From: an uncultured Duncaniella sp.
GTDB lineage: Bacteria > Bacteroidota > Bacteroidia > Bacteroidales > Muribaculaceae
Direction of reading: 5' to 3'
DNA length: 64,000 nt
NCBI GenBank assembly: GCA_910576785.1
Contig: CAJTJG010000010.1
Coordinates: 56,131 to 120,130, forward strand
Under the pieces are notes generated by a model. The model was not told the DNA's origin. It was given only the letters and a program-made list of their open reading frames with translations, and ran no database searches. The stretch's first letter is position 1, and each line of letters opens with the position of its first letter. Both the position numbers and the translations under genes were made by a program. Positions 34,384 through 44,235 of the stretch are shown here, piece by piece.

Positions 34384-35343
34384 ATGCACTCACGTTTCCG
34401 GCATCGGGTCCTGTCGCGGTGTCTTGTGGCTATTGCCGCAGGGCTGGCATGCGGTGCGTGTATCTACGATTATCCTGACAAGGATTGTGTGGAGCCCGGG
34501 TCGGGACTTAGAGTGGTGTTTGACTGGAGCGCTGATCCCACGGCCGCACCCGAGGGGATGTCCACTCTGTTCTATCCTGTGGGTGGCGGTGACTATTGGC
34601 AATATGAACTCCCCTTGGAGGGAGGTGTGGCCGGAGTGCCCGATGGGGAATACAATATAGTCTGTTTCAACAACGATACCTCATCCATCCTTTTCGAGAA
34701 TCAGGATGACTATGACAAGGCTCTTGTCACCACCCGAGCAGCAAGACTCACTGACGGATTTTCCACCGATTACCCTTATTCCCAGCCTCCACGCCGGGGC
34801 GCCGAGGCGTCACAGCCTGTCGTGGCTGCGCCCGATGTGGTGTGGGGTGGTTCGAGAGGTCGGTTCAGGATAGACGGCAATGACACGCTGCTCGTGTTGC
34901 ATCCGGCGCCGCTCGTGGCCCGTTACACAGTGACGGTGACCCATGTGGTCAACATCGAGAGTGCCTCGCAGGTGAGCATGGCGCTGTCGGGGTTTTCGGC
35001 GGGCCGTATGCTATCGACATCCGACATGATACCGGTGGATGTCACTGTGCCGGCCTCGATGAGGCGCACGGGCGTTGATACACTCGGCGGATGGATGCTG
35101 GCTTTCGGTCGCGATGACGATGCGCCCCGCTGTCTGCTGAGCATATACGTCATGTTCAGGGATGGTACACGAAAGGTATATGAGTATGATGTGACCGGAA
35201 TCGTGGACAATGCGCCCGATCCTCTTGACGTGCATATACCCATAGAGGGATTGGAGTTTCCGGAGGTTGACACATCTTCCGGAACCGGAATGGAGGTAGG
35301 TGTGGATGACTGGGATGTGGTAGAGATCGAACTTTCCACATGA
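34384..35343 (+). CDS. DUF5119-type lipoprotein, fimbria-associated
   Basis: 319 residues. Lipobox GAC about 26 residues in (ACGACIYDYPDKDC). The pattern VVFDWSADPTAAPEGMSTLF and GDYWQYELPLEGG...DGEYNIVCFNND is that of DUF5119 proteins found beside fimbrillin genes in Bacteroidales; they resemble fimbrial anchor/tip proteins. It is likely exported, lipidated and exposed at the surface. The fimbrillin genes follow directly, so the three probably build one appendage. The DUF assignment is by eye. Confidence 0.75.
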   Translation: MHSRFRHRVLSRCLVAIAAGLACGACIYDYPDKDCVEPGSGLRVVFDWSADPTAAPEGMSTLFYPVGGGDYWQYELPLEGGVAGVPDGEYNIVCFNNDTSSILFENQDDYDKALVTTRAARLTDGFSTDYPYSQPPRRGAEASQPVVAAPDVVWGGSRGRFRIDGNDTLLVLHPAPLVARYTVTVTHVVNIESASQVSMALSGFSAGRMLSTSDMIPVDVTVPASMRRTGVDTLGGWMLAFGRDDDAPRCLLSIYVMFRDGTRKVYEYDVTGIVDNAPDPLDVHIPIEGLEFPEVDTSSGTGMEVGVDDWDVVEIELST

Positions 35344-35432
35344 TGGTTTTGTTGTTCAGATACGTTGCGATACCTGACAAAGTATTTTCAAAGCGCGATT
35401 TCAACAAAAAAAACATAAAATATTTTACTATT

Positions 35433-36437
35433 ATGAGAATCATCAATGCTCTTATGCTCCTGTCGGCAGTGGGTCTCGGCTTCACGGCTTGCTCGAGTGA
35501 TGATGACACCCCCGTGGATGGCAAGGCCATGAGATTCAACGTCACAGTTCCGCGTGCACCGCGTGCAGCAACGACCACACAGTCCATCAACCAGTTCAAT
35601 CTGTATTCGTTTGTGGATGGCGCTGAGTACATGTCCAATGTCACCGTGACCCGCAATGGCACCGAGTGGGAGGCGTCACCTGCCATGTATTGGCCTGGCG
35701 ACGGTCAGGCAGTGGACTTCTACTGCATCAGTCCTATGGTGGGAACTGAGACGGTCACTGATACGTCAGTCCCCAATATAAAGGATTATGTCAACACCGA
35801 CGGAACCACTGATCTGCTGTATGCCGTGACACGCGGTGCCAAGGCCAACCCCGTGAAGATCAATTTCCGCCATGCGCTGGCCAAGCTCGCTTTCAACTTC
35901 AAGCGTCGCGAGGCTTCCTCATCGCAGGCCCCTCTGAGGGTTGAGGTGAAGGGTGTCACCGTGACCGATGTCAACAGTACCGCCTCGTTCACATATCCGA
36001 GCGAGACAACCGCTGCCGGAGGAGAAGCCGTAGGTATATGGTCGGCTCAGTCCATGCCCAAGGATGCCGTCATTTACCAGAATGCCACGACAGTCCTGAC
36101 TGACAATTATATGAATATCAATTCCACCGATTATATGTTTGCTATTCCGCAGGCTATCGCTCAGTCCGAGGCAGACAAGTCGGGCGCTTACGTGAAGGTG
36201 CTCTGCGCTGTCTACGATGAGGCCTCGGGTGTCAGGATCTGGCCGCGTGGTGCAAGCGAGGATTATCTTTACTTCCCGCTCAACTCGCCTGGCGCCTCCA
36301 ACGTGACCACATCATGGGAGGCCGGCAAGGCATATGCCTACAACATCACCATCGGTGTTCCCGCCGGAACGGGCAAGATCGAGTTTGATATCACGGTAGA
36401 TGAATATCCTGCCTTCGAGGATATGTATCTTGAATAA
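35433..36437 (+). CDS. Fimbrillin-family lipoprotein (first)
   Basis: 334 residues from ATG at 35433 (MRIINALMLLSAVGLGFTAC) with the lipobox FTAC. The frame is open from 35340, but the signal peptide begins only at 35433. Two fimbrillin marks are YWPGDGQAVDFYCISP and INFRHALAKLAFNFKRRE. These are Mfa/Fim-like beta-sandwich subunits exported as lipoproteins and processed by a surface protease before polymerising. The next gene is a second fimbrillin, 21 nt away. Confidence 0.85.
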   Translation: MRIINALMLLSAVGLGFTACSSDDDTPVDGKAMRFNVTVPRAPRAATTTQSINQFNLYSFVDGAEYMSNVTVTRNGTEWEASPAMYWPGDGQAVDFYCISPMVGTETVTDTSVPNIKDYVNTDGTTDLLYAVTRGAKANPVKINFRHALAKLAFNFKRREASSSQAPLRVEVKGVTVTDVNSTASFTYPSETTAAGGEAVGIWSAQSMPKDAVIYQNATTVLTDNYMNINSTDYMFAIPQAIAQSEADKSGAYVKVLCAVYDEASGVRIWPRGASEDYLYFPLNSPGASNVTTSWEAGKAYAYNITIGVPAGTGKIEFDITVDEYPAFEDMYLE

Positions 36438-36458
36438 TACCACACTTACCTCACACGC

Positions 36459-37430
36459 ATGTACCGTAAGTGCATAGCCATATTGCTGCCGGTGCTTGCC
36501 GTCTGCTCCTGTGCCGAAGAACCGGCTTCCGGAGTGGAGGCGGGCACCGGCAGTGGTGTGACGTTTGGCGAAGTGGCCGACAGCGAGGACGGCCGTCCCA
36601 CCACCACACTCACCATACCCGACTTTCAGGTGACCGCTTACAAGCAGGGCGAATGGGGACCGGAGATGTTGATGAGCAATGTGGTGGTGACACGAACCGG
36701 GCTCAATTCATGGCGTTATTCGCCACCGGTTGACTGGCCCGGTGATCAGACTGTCGATTTCTTTGCCGTGAGTCCTGCCTGGGTCAAGATGGAGAACAAC
36801 AGCTGGTGGCAACACGTGGTGCGTTATGACGGCAAGGATACTTCGACCGATCTGCTTGTGGGAGTGAAGATGGGAGCCACACAGAGCGACGGACGCCTGA
36901 AGCTTAATTTCCGTCATGCCCTCGCGCGGGTGTCCGTGAGTCTTAAATGTCCAGATGGGACAGCGCCGCAGGTTTCGGAGGTGCGTATATGCAATGTGGC
37001 TGATTTCGGTAATTTCACCTATCCTCACGAGACTACTTCACCCGAGACCAACCGGGCCGAGCTCTTCTCATGCTGGCAGGTATACAACACCACATCCACT
37101 TTTTTTCCGGTCTTCAAAGCCGTGGACGGCGGATATCTCGAACTGTCACCGCAGTCGCAGTGTGTAAGTGGGGGTGACATGTTCTTCATCCCTGTCAATC
37201 TTGATCCTGTAGAGCCCGGGATCACCTACCGTGGAGCGTATGTCGAGGTGACATACCGGGCTTCCCAGTCATCGCCCTATATAGTGGCCCGTGTGCCTTT
37301 GAGAGATTCATCGCCTGATGACGGACGCTGGCTTCCGGGACGCTCTTATTCGTATACTGTCACTATTGTGCCGGAGGCCTCTCGTGCGGCGGAATCAGAG
37401 TGTTACGCTGTCTGTGTGACTGCTGATTGA
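36459..37430 (+). CDS. Fimbrillin-family lipoprotein (second)
   Basis: 323 residues with lipobox CSC (LPVLAVCSCAEEP). It repeats the fimbrillin marks of the previous gene: SPPVDWPGDQTVDFFAVSPA and NFRHALARVSVSL, so the two are paralogues that probably assemble in the same surface fibre. It ends the DUF5119-fimbrillin-fimbrillin run; the SusC-type operon promoter follows. Confidence 0.85.
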   Translation: MYRKCIAILLPVLAVCSCAEEPASGVEAGTGSGVTFGEVADSEDGRPTTTLTIPDFQVTAYKQGEWGPEMLMSNVVVTRTGLNSWRYSPPVDWPGDQTVDFFAVSPAWVKMENNSWWQHVVRYDGKDTSTDLLVGVKMGATQSDGRLKLNFRHALARVSVSLKCPDGTAPQVSEVRICNVADFGNFTYPHETTSPETNRAELFSCWQVYNTTSTFFPVFKAVDGGYLELSPQSQCVSGGDMFFIPVNLDPVEPGITYRGAYVEVTYRASQSSPYIVARVPLRDSSPDDGRWLPGRSYSYTVTIVPEASRAAESECYAVCVTAD

Positions 37431-37459
37431 GTGTGTTTGCAAATTTTTGGTGAAAAAGC

Positions 37460-37490
37460 TTGAATATTCAAAAAATATGTTTTACATTTG
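37460..37490 (+). promoter_or_regulatory. Promoter of the susCDEF operon
   Basis: TTG (37460-37462), 20 nt, TACATTTG (37483-37490), a good match to the Bacteroidota consensus. The start near 37497 leaves a leader of about 375 nt before susC. Confidence 0.6.
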
Positions 37491-37872
37491 CCACGGAATT
37501 CAAAATTCCCCCAAAAAGTCCTTCAAGAGCCTATCAGAGGGTTCGGCGAGGAAATGTAGAGAGAACATACTGAACAGAAGCTATTTGCCGACTTTCCACC
37601 GATTCATTCCCACCACTTATTACACCGCCTGATGCTTCTTGCTGCTGTCCCCGCGCCTTCCATGACGTGGATCAGTCTGTCCCCGGCCATGAAAAGCCCT
37701 GCCGCCAATGCGCGTGCGTGAACCATGGGGATATGTCATCACTCCATTTCCTTGCATCACAACGATGATCCCCCCGACACCTGTAGACAGGTATTCGTGA
37801 AGAGACGTTTTTTGAGAGAGATACAAACTACTTATATCATACATTACAAAACTTTCTAAAAACAACTCTTGC
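37491..37872 (+). promoter_or_regulatory. Long 5' untranslated region of susC
   Basis: No ORF with coding character is seen. Two hairpins stand out: GGAATT/AATTCC at 37495-37509, right at the predicted transcript end, and ACCTG/CAGGT at 37779-37792, followed by a short CGT/ACG stem and a T6 run. Such a long leader is compatible with RNA-level control, but the sequence does not show which. Confidence 0.45.
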
Positions 37873-40800
37873 ATGAAGAACATTTGTTTTCAGATGAGTC
37901 GGAAGACGTGGCTGGTCGCCTTGTTGGCGGTCTGCTTTGCATTCCCGGCTTTAGCGCAGAAGATCACGGTCAGCGGTACCGTGGTTGACCCCGAGGGGGA
38001 GCCCCTCATCGGCGCGAGCGTGCTCGTTCAGGGCGAAACCATGGGCACAGCCACCGATTTTGACGGCAATTATACCCTCAGCGCACCTGCCGACGGTACA
38101 CTCGTGTTCTCCTATGTGGGTTATGAGACCCAGGAGATAGCTATTGCTGGACGCACCACTATCGATGTGCAGATGAAGGAGAACTCACTCGTGCTCAACG
38201 AGGTCGTAGCCATCGGTTATGGCGTGGTCAAGAAGAACGACGCCACTGGCTCGGTAGCAGTGATCAAGCCTGACGACATCGAGGCAGGTATCGCCACCAC
38301 GGCATCCGACATGCTTGTCGGCGCAAGCCCCGGTGTGGTCGTGACCACCAATGGTGGTAATCCTACCGGCGGCGCTACCATCCGCATACGCGGCGGTGCA
38401 TCGCTCTCTGCAAGCAATGACCCCCTCATCGTGATCGACGGTGTGCCCATGAACAGCCAGGATATGGCCGGCGGCACAAACGCCCTCACCATGGTGTCGC
38501 CCGACAATATCGAGTCGATGACTATTCTCAAGGATGCATCGGCCACTGCCATCTATGGTAGCCGCGCTTCCAACGGTGTCATCATCATCACCACTAAGAA
38601 AGGTAAGAGCGGACGTCCGCAGATCAACTTCACGGCCAACTTCCACATCGGCCACGCACGCAAGACCCTCAACCTCATGGATGCCTATCAGCTCCGTGAG
38701 TTCGTCAACAATTACAACAACCAGAGCGCCAAGGACAATCTCAACGCTCCCTACTATAGCGAGGAGGAAGCTGCCCGCATCAATACCGACTGGCAGAAGG
38801 AAGTGCTCCGCACCACATTCTCCCACGACTACTCACTCAGCGTAGGCGGTCAGGCCGGATTCCTTCCCTATCGTGTCAGCGTGACCTACAATGATTCGGA
38901 GGGTATCGTGAAGACCTCCGACATGCAGCGCACCACCGTTGGCATCAACCTCAGCCCGAAGTTCTTCAACGGACTCCTCTCGGTCAATGCCAATGTTAAC
39001 GGTACATATGTGAAGAGCCGCGAGGCTGACCTCGGTGCGATAGGCGGAGCGGCCTCATTCTCGCCGACTCTCCCCGTGTACACAGCCTACGCCACACAGG
39101 ATAACCTGGGCAACAATATTACCCCCCCCCATTTTTAACGGCTATACCAACATTCTGGCCAACGGTCTGCCCGAGACCAATGCCGGCCAGAACCCCGTGC
39201 AGCTGCTCAACGATCAGAACAAGCGCGGTACCGTATATTCCTCCACCGGTAATCTTCAGATCGACTATGCTCTCCATTTCCTCCCCGAGCTCCACTTCAA
39301 CCTCAATCTCGGATATCAGGTGAGCAAGAACCAGTGGACCAACGTGACTGCCCCCAACTCAATCATGGCATGGCGCGGCAGCTACAAGAACGGTGCGGGC
39401 ACATACTGGAACAAGTATGAGCTTCAGCGCAACACTCTTCTCGATTTCTATGTGAACTACCGCAAGGACTTCGAGGCCATCAAGAGCAACCTCGACGTGA
39501 TGGCCGGTTACTCCTGGCAGCATTTTGACTACCATGGACGCGAGAATACCGTGTTCAACACTCTCGGCTACACCGCCTCCTTCGCCGGATCCACATGGAC
39601 CCTCATGGAGGACCCCTCCACCGCAGCCAATATCGGCCAGACCTACAACAATACCCCCAAGGTATATTGGGCAGGCCCGCAGCAGCTTGTGTCGTTCTTC
39701 GGACGTATCAACTACTCGTTCGACGACACATACCTGCTCACCTTCACTCTGCGTGACGACGCATCCTCCCGTTTCTCCAAGGAGAACCGCTGGGGTCTCT
39801 TCCCCTCGCTTGCTCTCGGATGGAAGATCATCAACATGCCTTTCATGGAGCCGACCCGCGGATGGTGGAACGACCTCAAGCTCCGCCTCGGCTGGGGTGT
39901 GACAGGTCAGCAGCAGGTAGCCGGTCTCTTCCCATACATGGCCACCTACACCTTATCGCAGAAACCCTACACATATCTTGATCCCAGCGGTTCCGGCCAG
40001 TGGATCGAGGCCCTCTACCCGAAGGCTTACGACACCAACATCAAGTGGGAGGAAACCACCACATGGAACGTCGGTCTTGACTTCGGTTTCCTCAACAACC
40101 GCATCACACTTGCCGCCGACTGGTATCTCCGCAAGACCAAGGACCTCCTTGCCTTCTCGCCCAACGCCGGCATGAACACCTCCAACTATATGGACCGCAA
40201 CATCGGATCGCTTGAGAATACCGGTGTCGAGTTCACTGCCACCGCACGTCCTGTAGTCACCAATGACTTCACCTGGACCACCGGTCTCAACATCGCTTAC
40301 AACAAGAACAAGATCACCAAGCTGACCGGCGATGCCGCATCCTCGCAGATCGAGGCCAACGGCACACCCTCCGGCACCGGTGGCGGTCTGCAGTTCCACC
40401 TCGTGGGTCATCCCGCCTATTCCTACTATGTATACGAGCAGGTGTATGACAACCAGGGCAACCCCGTCGAGGGTCAGTATGTGGATCAGAACGCCGACGG
40501 CAAGATCGACGATGCCGACCGTATCGTATACCACTCGCCCGATCCCAAGTGGACCCTCTCGTGGAACAACACTTTCAACTACAAGAACTGGGACCTCGGA
40601 TTCGTGCTCCGCGCCAACCTTGGCAACTATGTGTACAACGGTCCGCGCTATGAACGCACCCGTCCCGTCAACAACCTCTTCGGCTATCAGCTCCAGAACC
40701 TCATCGCCGATGACTACCTCTTCACTTCGGTAGCACCGAGCGCTGTGAGCAACTACTATGTGGAGAACGCCTCATTCCTGCGCTGCGACAATATCACCCT

Positions 40801-40981
40801 TGGCTACACCATGGAGAATGTCATCAAGAACGCCCTCAACCTGCGCTTCTATGCCGCCGTGCAGAATCCCTTCGTGATCACCAAGTACAAGGGTCTCGAC
40901 CCCGAGGTGAACGGCGGTATCGACAACAACTGCTATCCCCGTCCTGTTACCTACACCCTCGGTATCGTAGCTACTTTCTAA
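37873..40981 (+). pseudogene. susC: SusC/RagA-family TonB-dependent receptor, out of frame at a C9 tract
   Basis: A signal peptide (ALLAVCFAFPALAQ), carboxypeptidase-regulatory-like domain (GTVVDPEGEPLIGASVLVQG), TonB-box region and plug (IRIRGGASLSASNDPLIVID) are followed by barrel strands up to NNITPPHF and a TAA at 39136-39138. The barrel continues in another frame from FNGYTNILANG to the stop at 40979-40981. Deleting one C from the tract 39122-39130 restores a single 1,035-residue protein (ITPPIFNGY). All else is intact, including the promoter and downstream susD. SusC-family receptors import glycans through the outer membrane with SusD. ATG at 37873 is used; ATG at 37894 is possible. Confidence 0.88.
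39122..39130. repeat. C9 homopolymer inside susC
   Basis: Nine C encode two Pro in the reading frame. Eight would keep the gene in frame (or five, or eleven); nine stop translation after residue 421. Confidence 0.93.
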
Positions 40982-41014
40982 TCATCACATCCCCCCTTTA
41001 CAATTCAGATAAAG

Positions 41015-42874
41015 ATGAAAAAATTCAAGAAATATATTCTCTCGATGGGCATCGCGGTAGCCGCCATGGCCGCAGGCACTTCCTGCACAGGCGACCTCGA
41101 CCTGCTCCCCACCGACCCCCGCGAGCTCACTGCGGCTGACTTTGCCAAGGATCCCGAGGGATACATGAACAAGGTACTCGCCGACGTCTATCTGCAGTTC
41201 GCCACATTCGGCCCCAACGGCAGTGCGACCGTCCACAACTTCGACGGCGGTATGTCATCCTTCCAGCGCGCCATCTTCAACCTAGAGGAGGTGCCCACCG
41301 ACGAGGCCAACTGGCTTCCCCAGGATGACGTGGACTTCGCCACGCTCCAGTATGGCTACGTGCCCGCATCCAACAAGGTACTCGTGGGTACATATGGCCG
41401 TCTGACCATCAACATCACTCTCTGCAACGACTTCATCCAGACCGTTCAGAAGGGATTCTTCCACCTCAACACTCCCGAGCTTCAGGCCAAGGCCGAGGAC
41501 TATATCCGCCAGTGCAAGATCCTCCGTGCAGGATGCTACTACTATATGCTCTCGCTGTTCGGCAACGTCCCCTACGCCGATGAGAACACCGTGATTGGCT
41601 CCGTGCCCGCACAGCTCCCCCGCGCCGAGGTGTTTGACCTCGTGGTGGCCGATCTTGAGAAGACAGCCTCCGAGTGTCCTGAGAATGTGAAGCCTTACTA
41701 TGGTTTCGTTGGCCGCGATGTAGCCGATGCCATCCTCATGAAGCTCTATCTCAACGCTCCCGTCTTTGCCGGACGCGAGGAGTGGGGCAAATGTCTTGAG
41801 AAGGCCAACGCTGTCATCAACCGCCTCAAGGGTCCCGGTTTCAAGGGCAGCGGTCTGGCTCCGCACTATCACACCCTCTTCGCCGCCAACAACCAGCAGT
41901 ATGCCATCGGTGGTTCCAATGCTGTCAACGAGAATATCTGGATCATCCCATCGAGCGAGGAGAATCTCAAGAACTACTCCGGCTCTACATTCCTCATCGA
42001 GGCTTTCATAGCCTCGCAGGGCGTGCAGGAGACTCTCGTCGAGCCCAAGCGTGAGGATTACGAGAAAGAGGCTGACTATAACAAGGCTCTCGAGAAGTAC
42101 AAAAAAGCCAAGGATTGGGAGAAGACCGTCTCCTATTCATATGCCGGCGTGGACTACTCGTTCAACCCCCAGGGTAAGGGCTGGTGCATCAACTCATGGT
42201 ACAACGTGGCTCAGTCGGGATGGAAGTGTATGACAGCCCGCGAGGAGTTTGTCGACAAATTCGACTGGCTCGATGCCGACTGCACCATATCGGATGATAT
42301 CCGTGTGAAGAACTGGCTCACCAAGGCGTTCGGTTTCTCCAAGGCTAATAGCAAGCTTGACCAGGATCACTATGGTGAGAACGGTTACCTCCCCATGAAG
42401 TATACCAACTTCTGCCTTGATCAGAATGGCGAGCCTCTCCCCGTACCCAAGAAGGGTGAGACCCTCGGCGCAGGTATGTCGCCCAAGGGTCAGGACTGCG
42501 CTGATGCCGACTACGTGGTGATCCGTCTCGCCGAGTGCTATCTCTCGGCCGCCGAGGCTATTCTCCACGGTGAGGGATCGCGTGGCACCGCGCTCGCCTA
42601 TGTAAACTATATCCGCGAGCGTGCCGGTCTCGCTCCCTGGGTGGACGCCGACCTCACTCTGGAGACTCTTCAGGACGAGCGTTGCCGCGAGCTCTATCAG
42701 GAGAACTGCCGCCGCACCGACCTGCTGCGCTATGGCAAATACATCTCCGGCTACAGCTGGAGCTGGAAGGGTGGCACTGCCAAGGGCAGCGATCTGCCCT
42801 CCAACTGCACACTCTATCCTCTGCCCAGCTCTGTTGTAACACAGGCCGGTTACACTCAGAACCCCGGTTACTAA
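41015..42874 (+). CDS. susD: SusD/RagB-family outer-membrane lipoprotein
   Basis: 619 residues. Lipobox TSC (AAGTSCTGDLDLLP) and the SusD opening LDLLPTDPREL, followed by tetratricopeptide-like helices (ADVYLQFATFGPNG, CYYYMLSLFGNVPYADE) and the ending RLAECYLSAAEAIL...LQDERCRELYQENCRRTDLLR. SusD is the surface lid of the SusC channel and binds the glycan. It starts 33 nt after susC and is in frame throughout, so it may still be made when susC is off. Confidence 0.95.
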   Translation: MKKFKKYILSMGIAVAAMAAGTSCTGDLDLLPTDPRELTAADFAKDPEGYMNKVLADVYLQFATFGPNGSATVHNFDGGMSSFQRAIFNLEEVPTDEANWLPQDDVDFATLQYGYVPASNKVLVGTYGRLTINITLCNDFIQTVQKGFFHLNTPELQAKAEDYIRQCKILRAGCYYYMLSLFGNVPYADENTVIGSVPAQLPRAEVFDLVVADLEKTASECPENVKPYYGFVGRDVADAILMKLYLNAPVFAGREEWGKCLEKANAVINRLKGPGFKGSGLAPHYHTLFAANNQQYAIGGSNAVNENIWIIPSSEENLKNYSGSTFLIEAFIASQGVQETLVEPKREDYEKEADYNKALEKYKKAKDWEKTVSYSYAGVDYSFNPQGKGWCINSWYNVAQSGWKCMTAREEFVDKFDWLDADCTISDDIRVKNWLTKAFGFSKANSKLDQDHYGENGYLPMKYTNFCLDQNGEPLPVPKKGETLGAGMSPKGQDCADADYVVIRLAECYLSAAEAILHGEGSRGTALAYVNYIRERAGLAPWVDADLTLETLQDERCRELYQENCRRTDLLRYGKYISGYSWSWKGGTAKGSDLPSNCTLYPLPSSVVTQAGYTQNPGY

Positions 42875-42901
42875 TCCTTCACACCATTCATGACATCAAC
42901 G

Positions 42902-44206
42902 ATGAAAAAATCATATATTTTCGCGACTCTTGCGGTGGCTGCCATGGGCTTCACCTCGTGTGAGGCCGACAAGGAGCCGGTTTACTCCGCACCCACCGAG
43001 TTTGTTCTCAACATACCCCCGATGTCTGACCAGACGGTCTATCTCCAGGCCGGCGATGCGGTCAACTTCACCTGCACACAGCCCAACTACGGTGTGTCGC
43101 TCGTCACCAACTATGCTATCGATGTGACTCTCGACGAAGAATTCATCGAGGAGACCGAGGATCAGAAGGCGAACTATGTCACCCTCAATCCGATGGTGGC
43201 TAACCAGGCCAACTTCGACATCTCGGCCGAGGCTCTCTCGACGGCTCTGCTCGGATTCATAGGCATTGACTCCTACGCTTCCTATCCCGAGGAGGGTGTG
43301 GAGACTTTCGCCGATGTGCGTTTCCGTGCCCATGCATGGCTCACAGGTATTGAAGGGAGCAGCATCTACTCCAACACTGTCACACTTGCCGGTGTGGATG
43401 TGATCAATCCTTTCCCCGCCGAGCCCCGTCTGGTATATCTGGTGGGCAATCCCAATGGCTGGCTTGCTCCGGATAAGGGCAATAAGGATGCTTTGGCAGA
43501 GTGGGCGCTCGAGGAGACAGGTGTAGGCACAGATGTCTACGTAGGTTCCATGGAGATCCCCGCCGGTGAGCAGTACTTCCGCTTCTACAAGGAGCTCAAG
43601 GGCTGGGGTAGTGACAACGCGCTCCCCTCCATCGGCCCGAAGGGTGTGGATGGCGAGAACGAGGCTTGCGACATTGTGGCTTCCGATGATCCCGTCAAGT
43701 ACAAGGCCGTTCCCGGCAAGGGTTCGTGGTTCACTCCCGCCACATGGGAAGGTGGTGCCGTCACCTTCACACTCGACCTCACCAAGGAGGGCGAATGGTG
43801 GATAACGATGGTGCCCGGAGCCGTAGTCAAGGAGACATATGTATATTGTGTAGGCAGCTTCCCCGGTTGCAGCTGGGTTGAGCCTTCCGAAGGCAATGCG
43901 TCTGCCTATGAGGATTTCCGCCTCGTGGACCGTGGTGGGACAGGTATCTACACGCAGACATTCACTCTGCCGCAGATGGAGCTCTACTTCCGTGTGTATC
44001 CCGCGCTCACAGGCTGGGGTGCCACTCCCTACTCGGCCGGAAATGTGGGCAATGATACCAATGTCCCCCTGACATTCGGCACTCCCGCACCTTACTCGCT
44101 TGGCGAGGATTGCTGGATAGCCTCCATCCCGGCAGATGGTGACTACACAATCACGCTCGACACAAAGGCCGGAAACATAACCGTGGCTCCCGCGGCGGCT
44201 GAATAA
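42902..44206 (+). CDS. SusE-family glycan-binding outer-membrane lipoprotein
   Basis: 434 residues from ATG at 42902 (MKKSYIF); the frame is open from 42890. Lipobox TSC (GFTSCEADKEPVYS), then a SusE-type N-terminal domain (PTEFVLNIPPMSDQTVYLQA) and two repeated C-terminal modules beginning VYLVGNPNGW and VYCVGSFPGC. Each module has Trp/Gly-rich strands such as FRFYKELKGWGS and FRVYPALTGWGA, as in SusE/SusF starch-binding domains. It is expected on the surface beside SusCD. The glycan is unknown. Confidence 0.85.
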   Translation: MKKSYIFATLAVAAMGFTSCEADKEPVYSAPTEFVLNIPPMSDQTVYLQAGDAVNFTCTQPNYGVSLVTNYAIDVTLDEEFIEETEDQKANYVTLNPMVANQANFDISAEALSTALLGFIGIDSYASYPEEGVETFADVRFRAHAWLTGIEGSSIYSNTVTLAGVDVINPFPAEPRLVYLVGNPNGWLAPDKGNKDALAEWALEETGVGTDVYVGSMEIPAGEQYFRFYKELKGWGSDNALPSIGPKGVDGENEACDIVASDDPVKYKAVPGKGSWFTPATWEGGAVTFTLDLTKEGEWWITMVPGAVVKETYVYCVGSFPGCSWVEPSEGNASAYEDFRLVDRGGTGIYTQTFTLPQMELYFRVYPALTGWGATPYSAGNVGNDTNVPLTFGTPAPYSLGEDCWIASIPADGDYTITLDTKAGNITVAPAAAE

Positions 44207-44235
44207 TCAATCATCACGTTCATTCTACATAAAAA

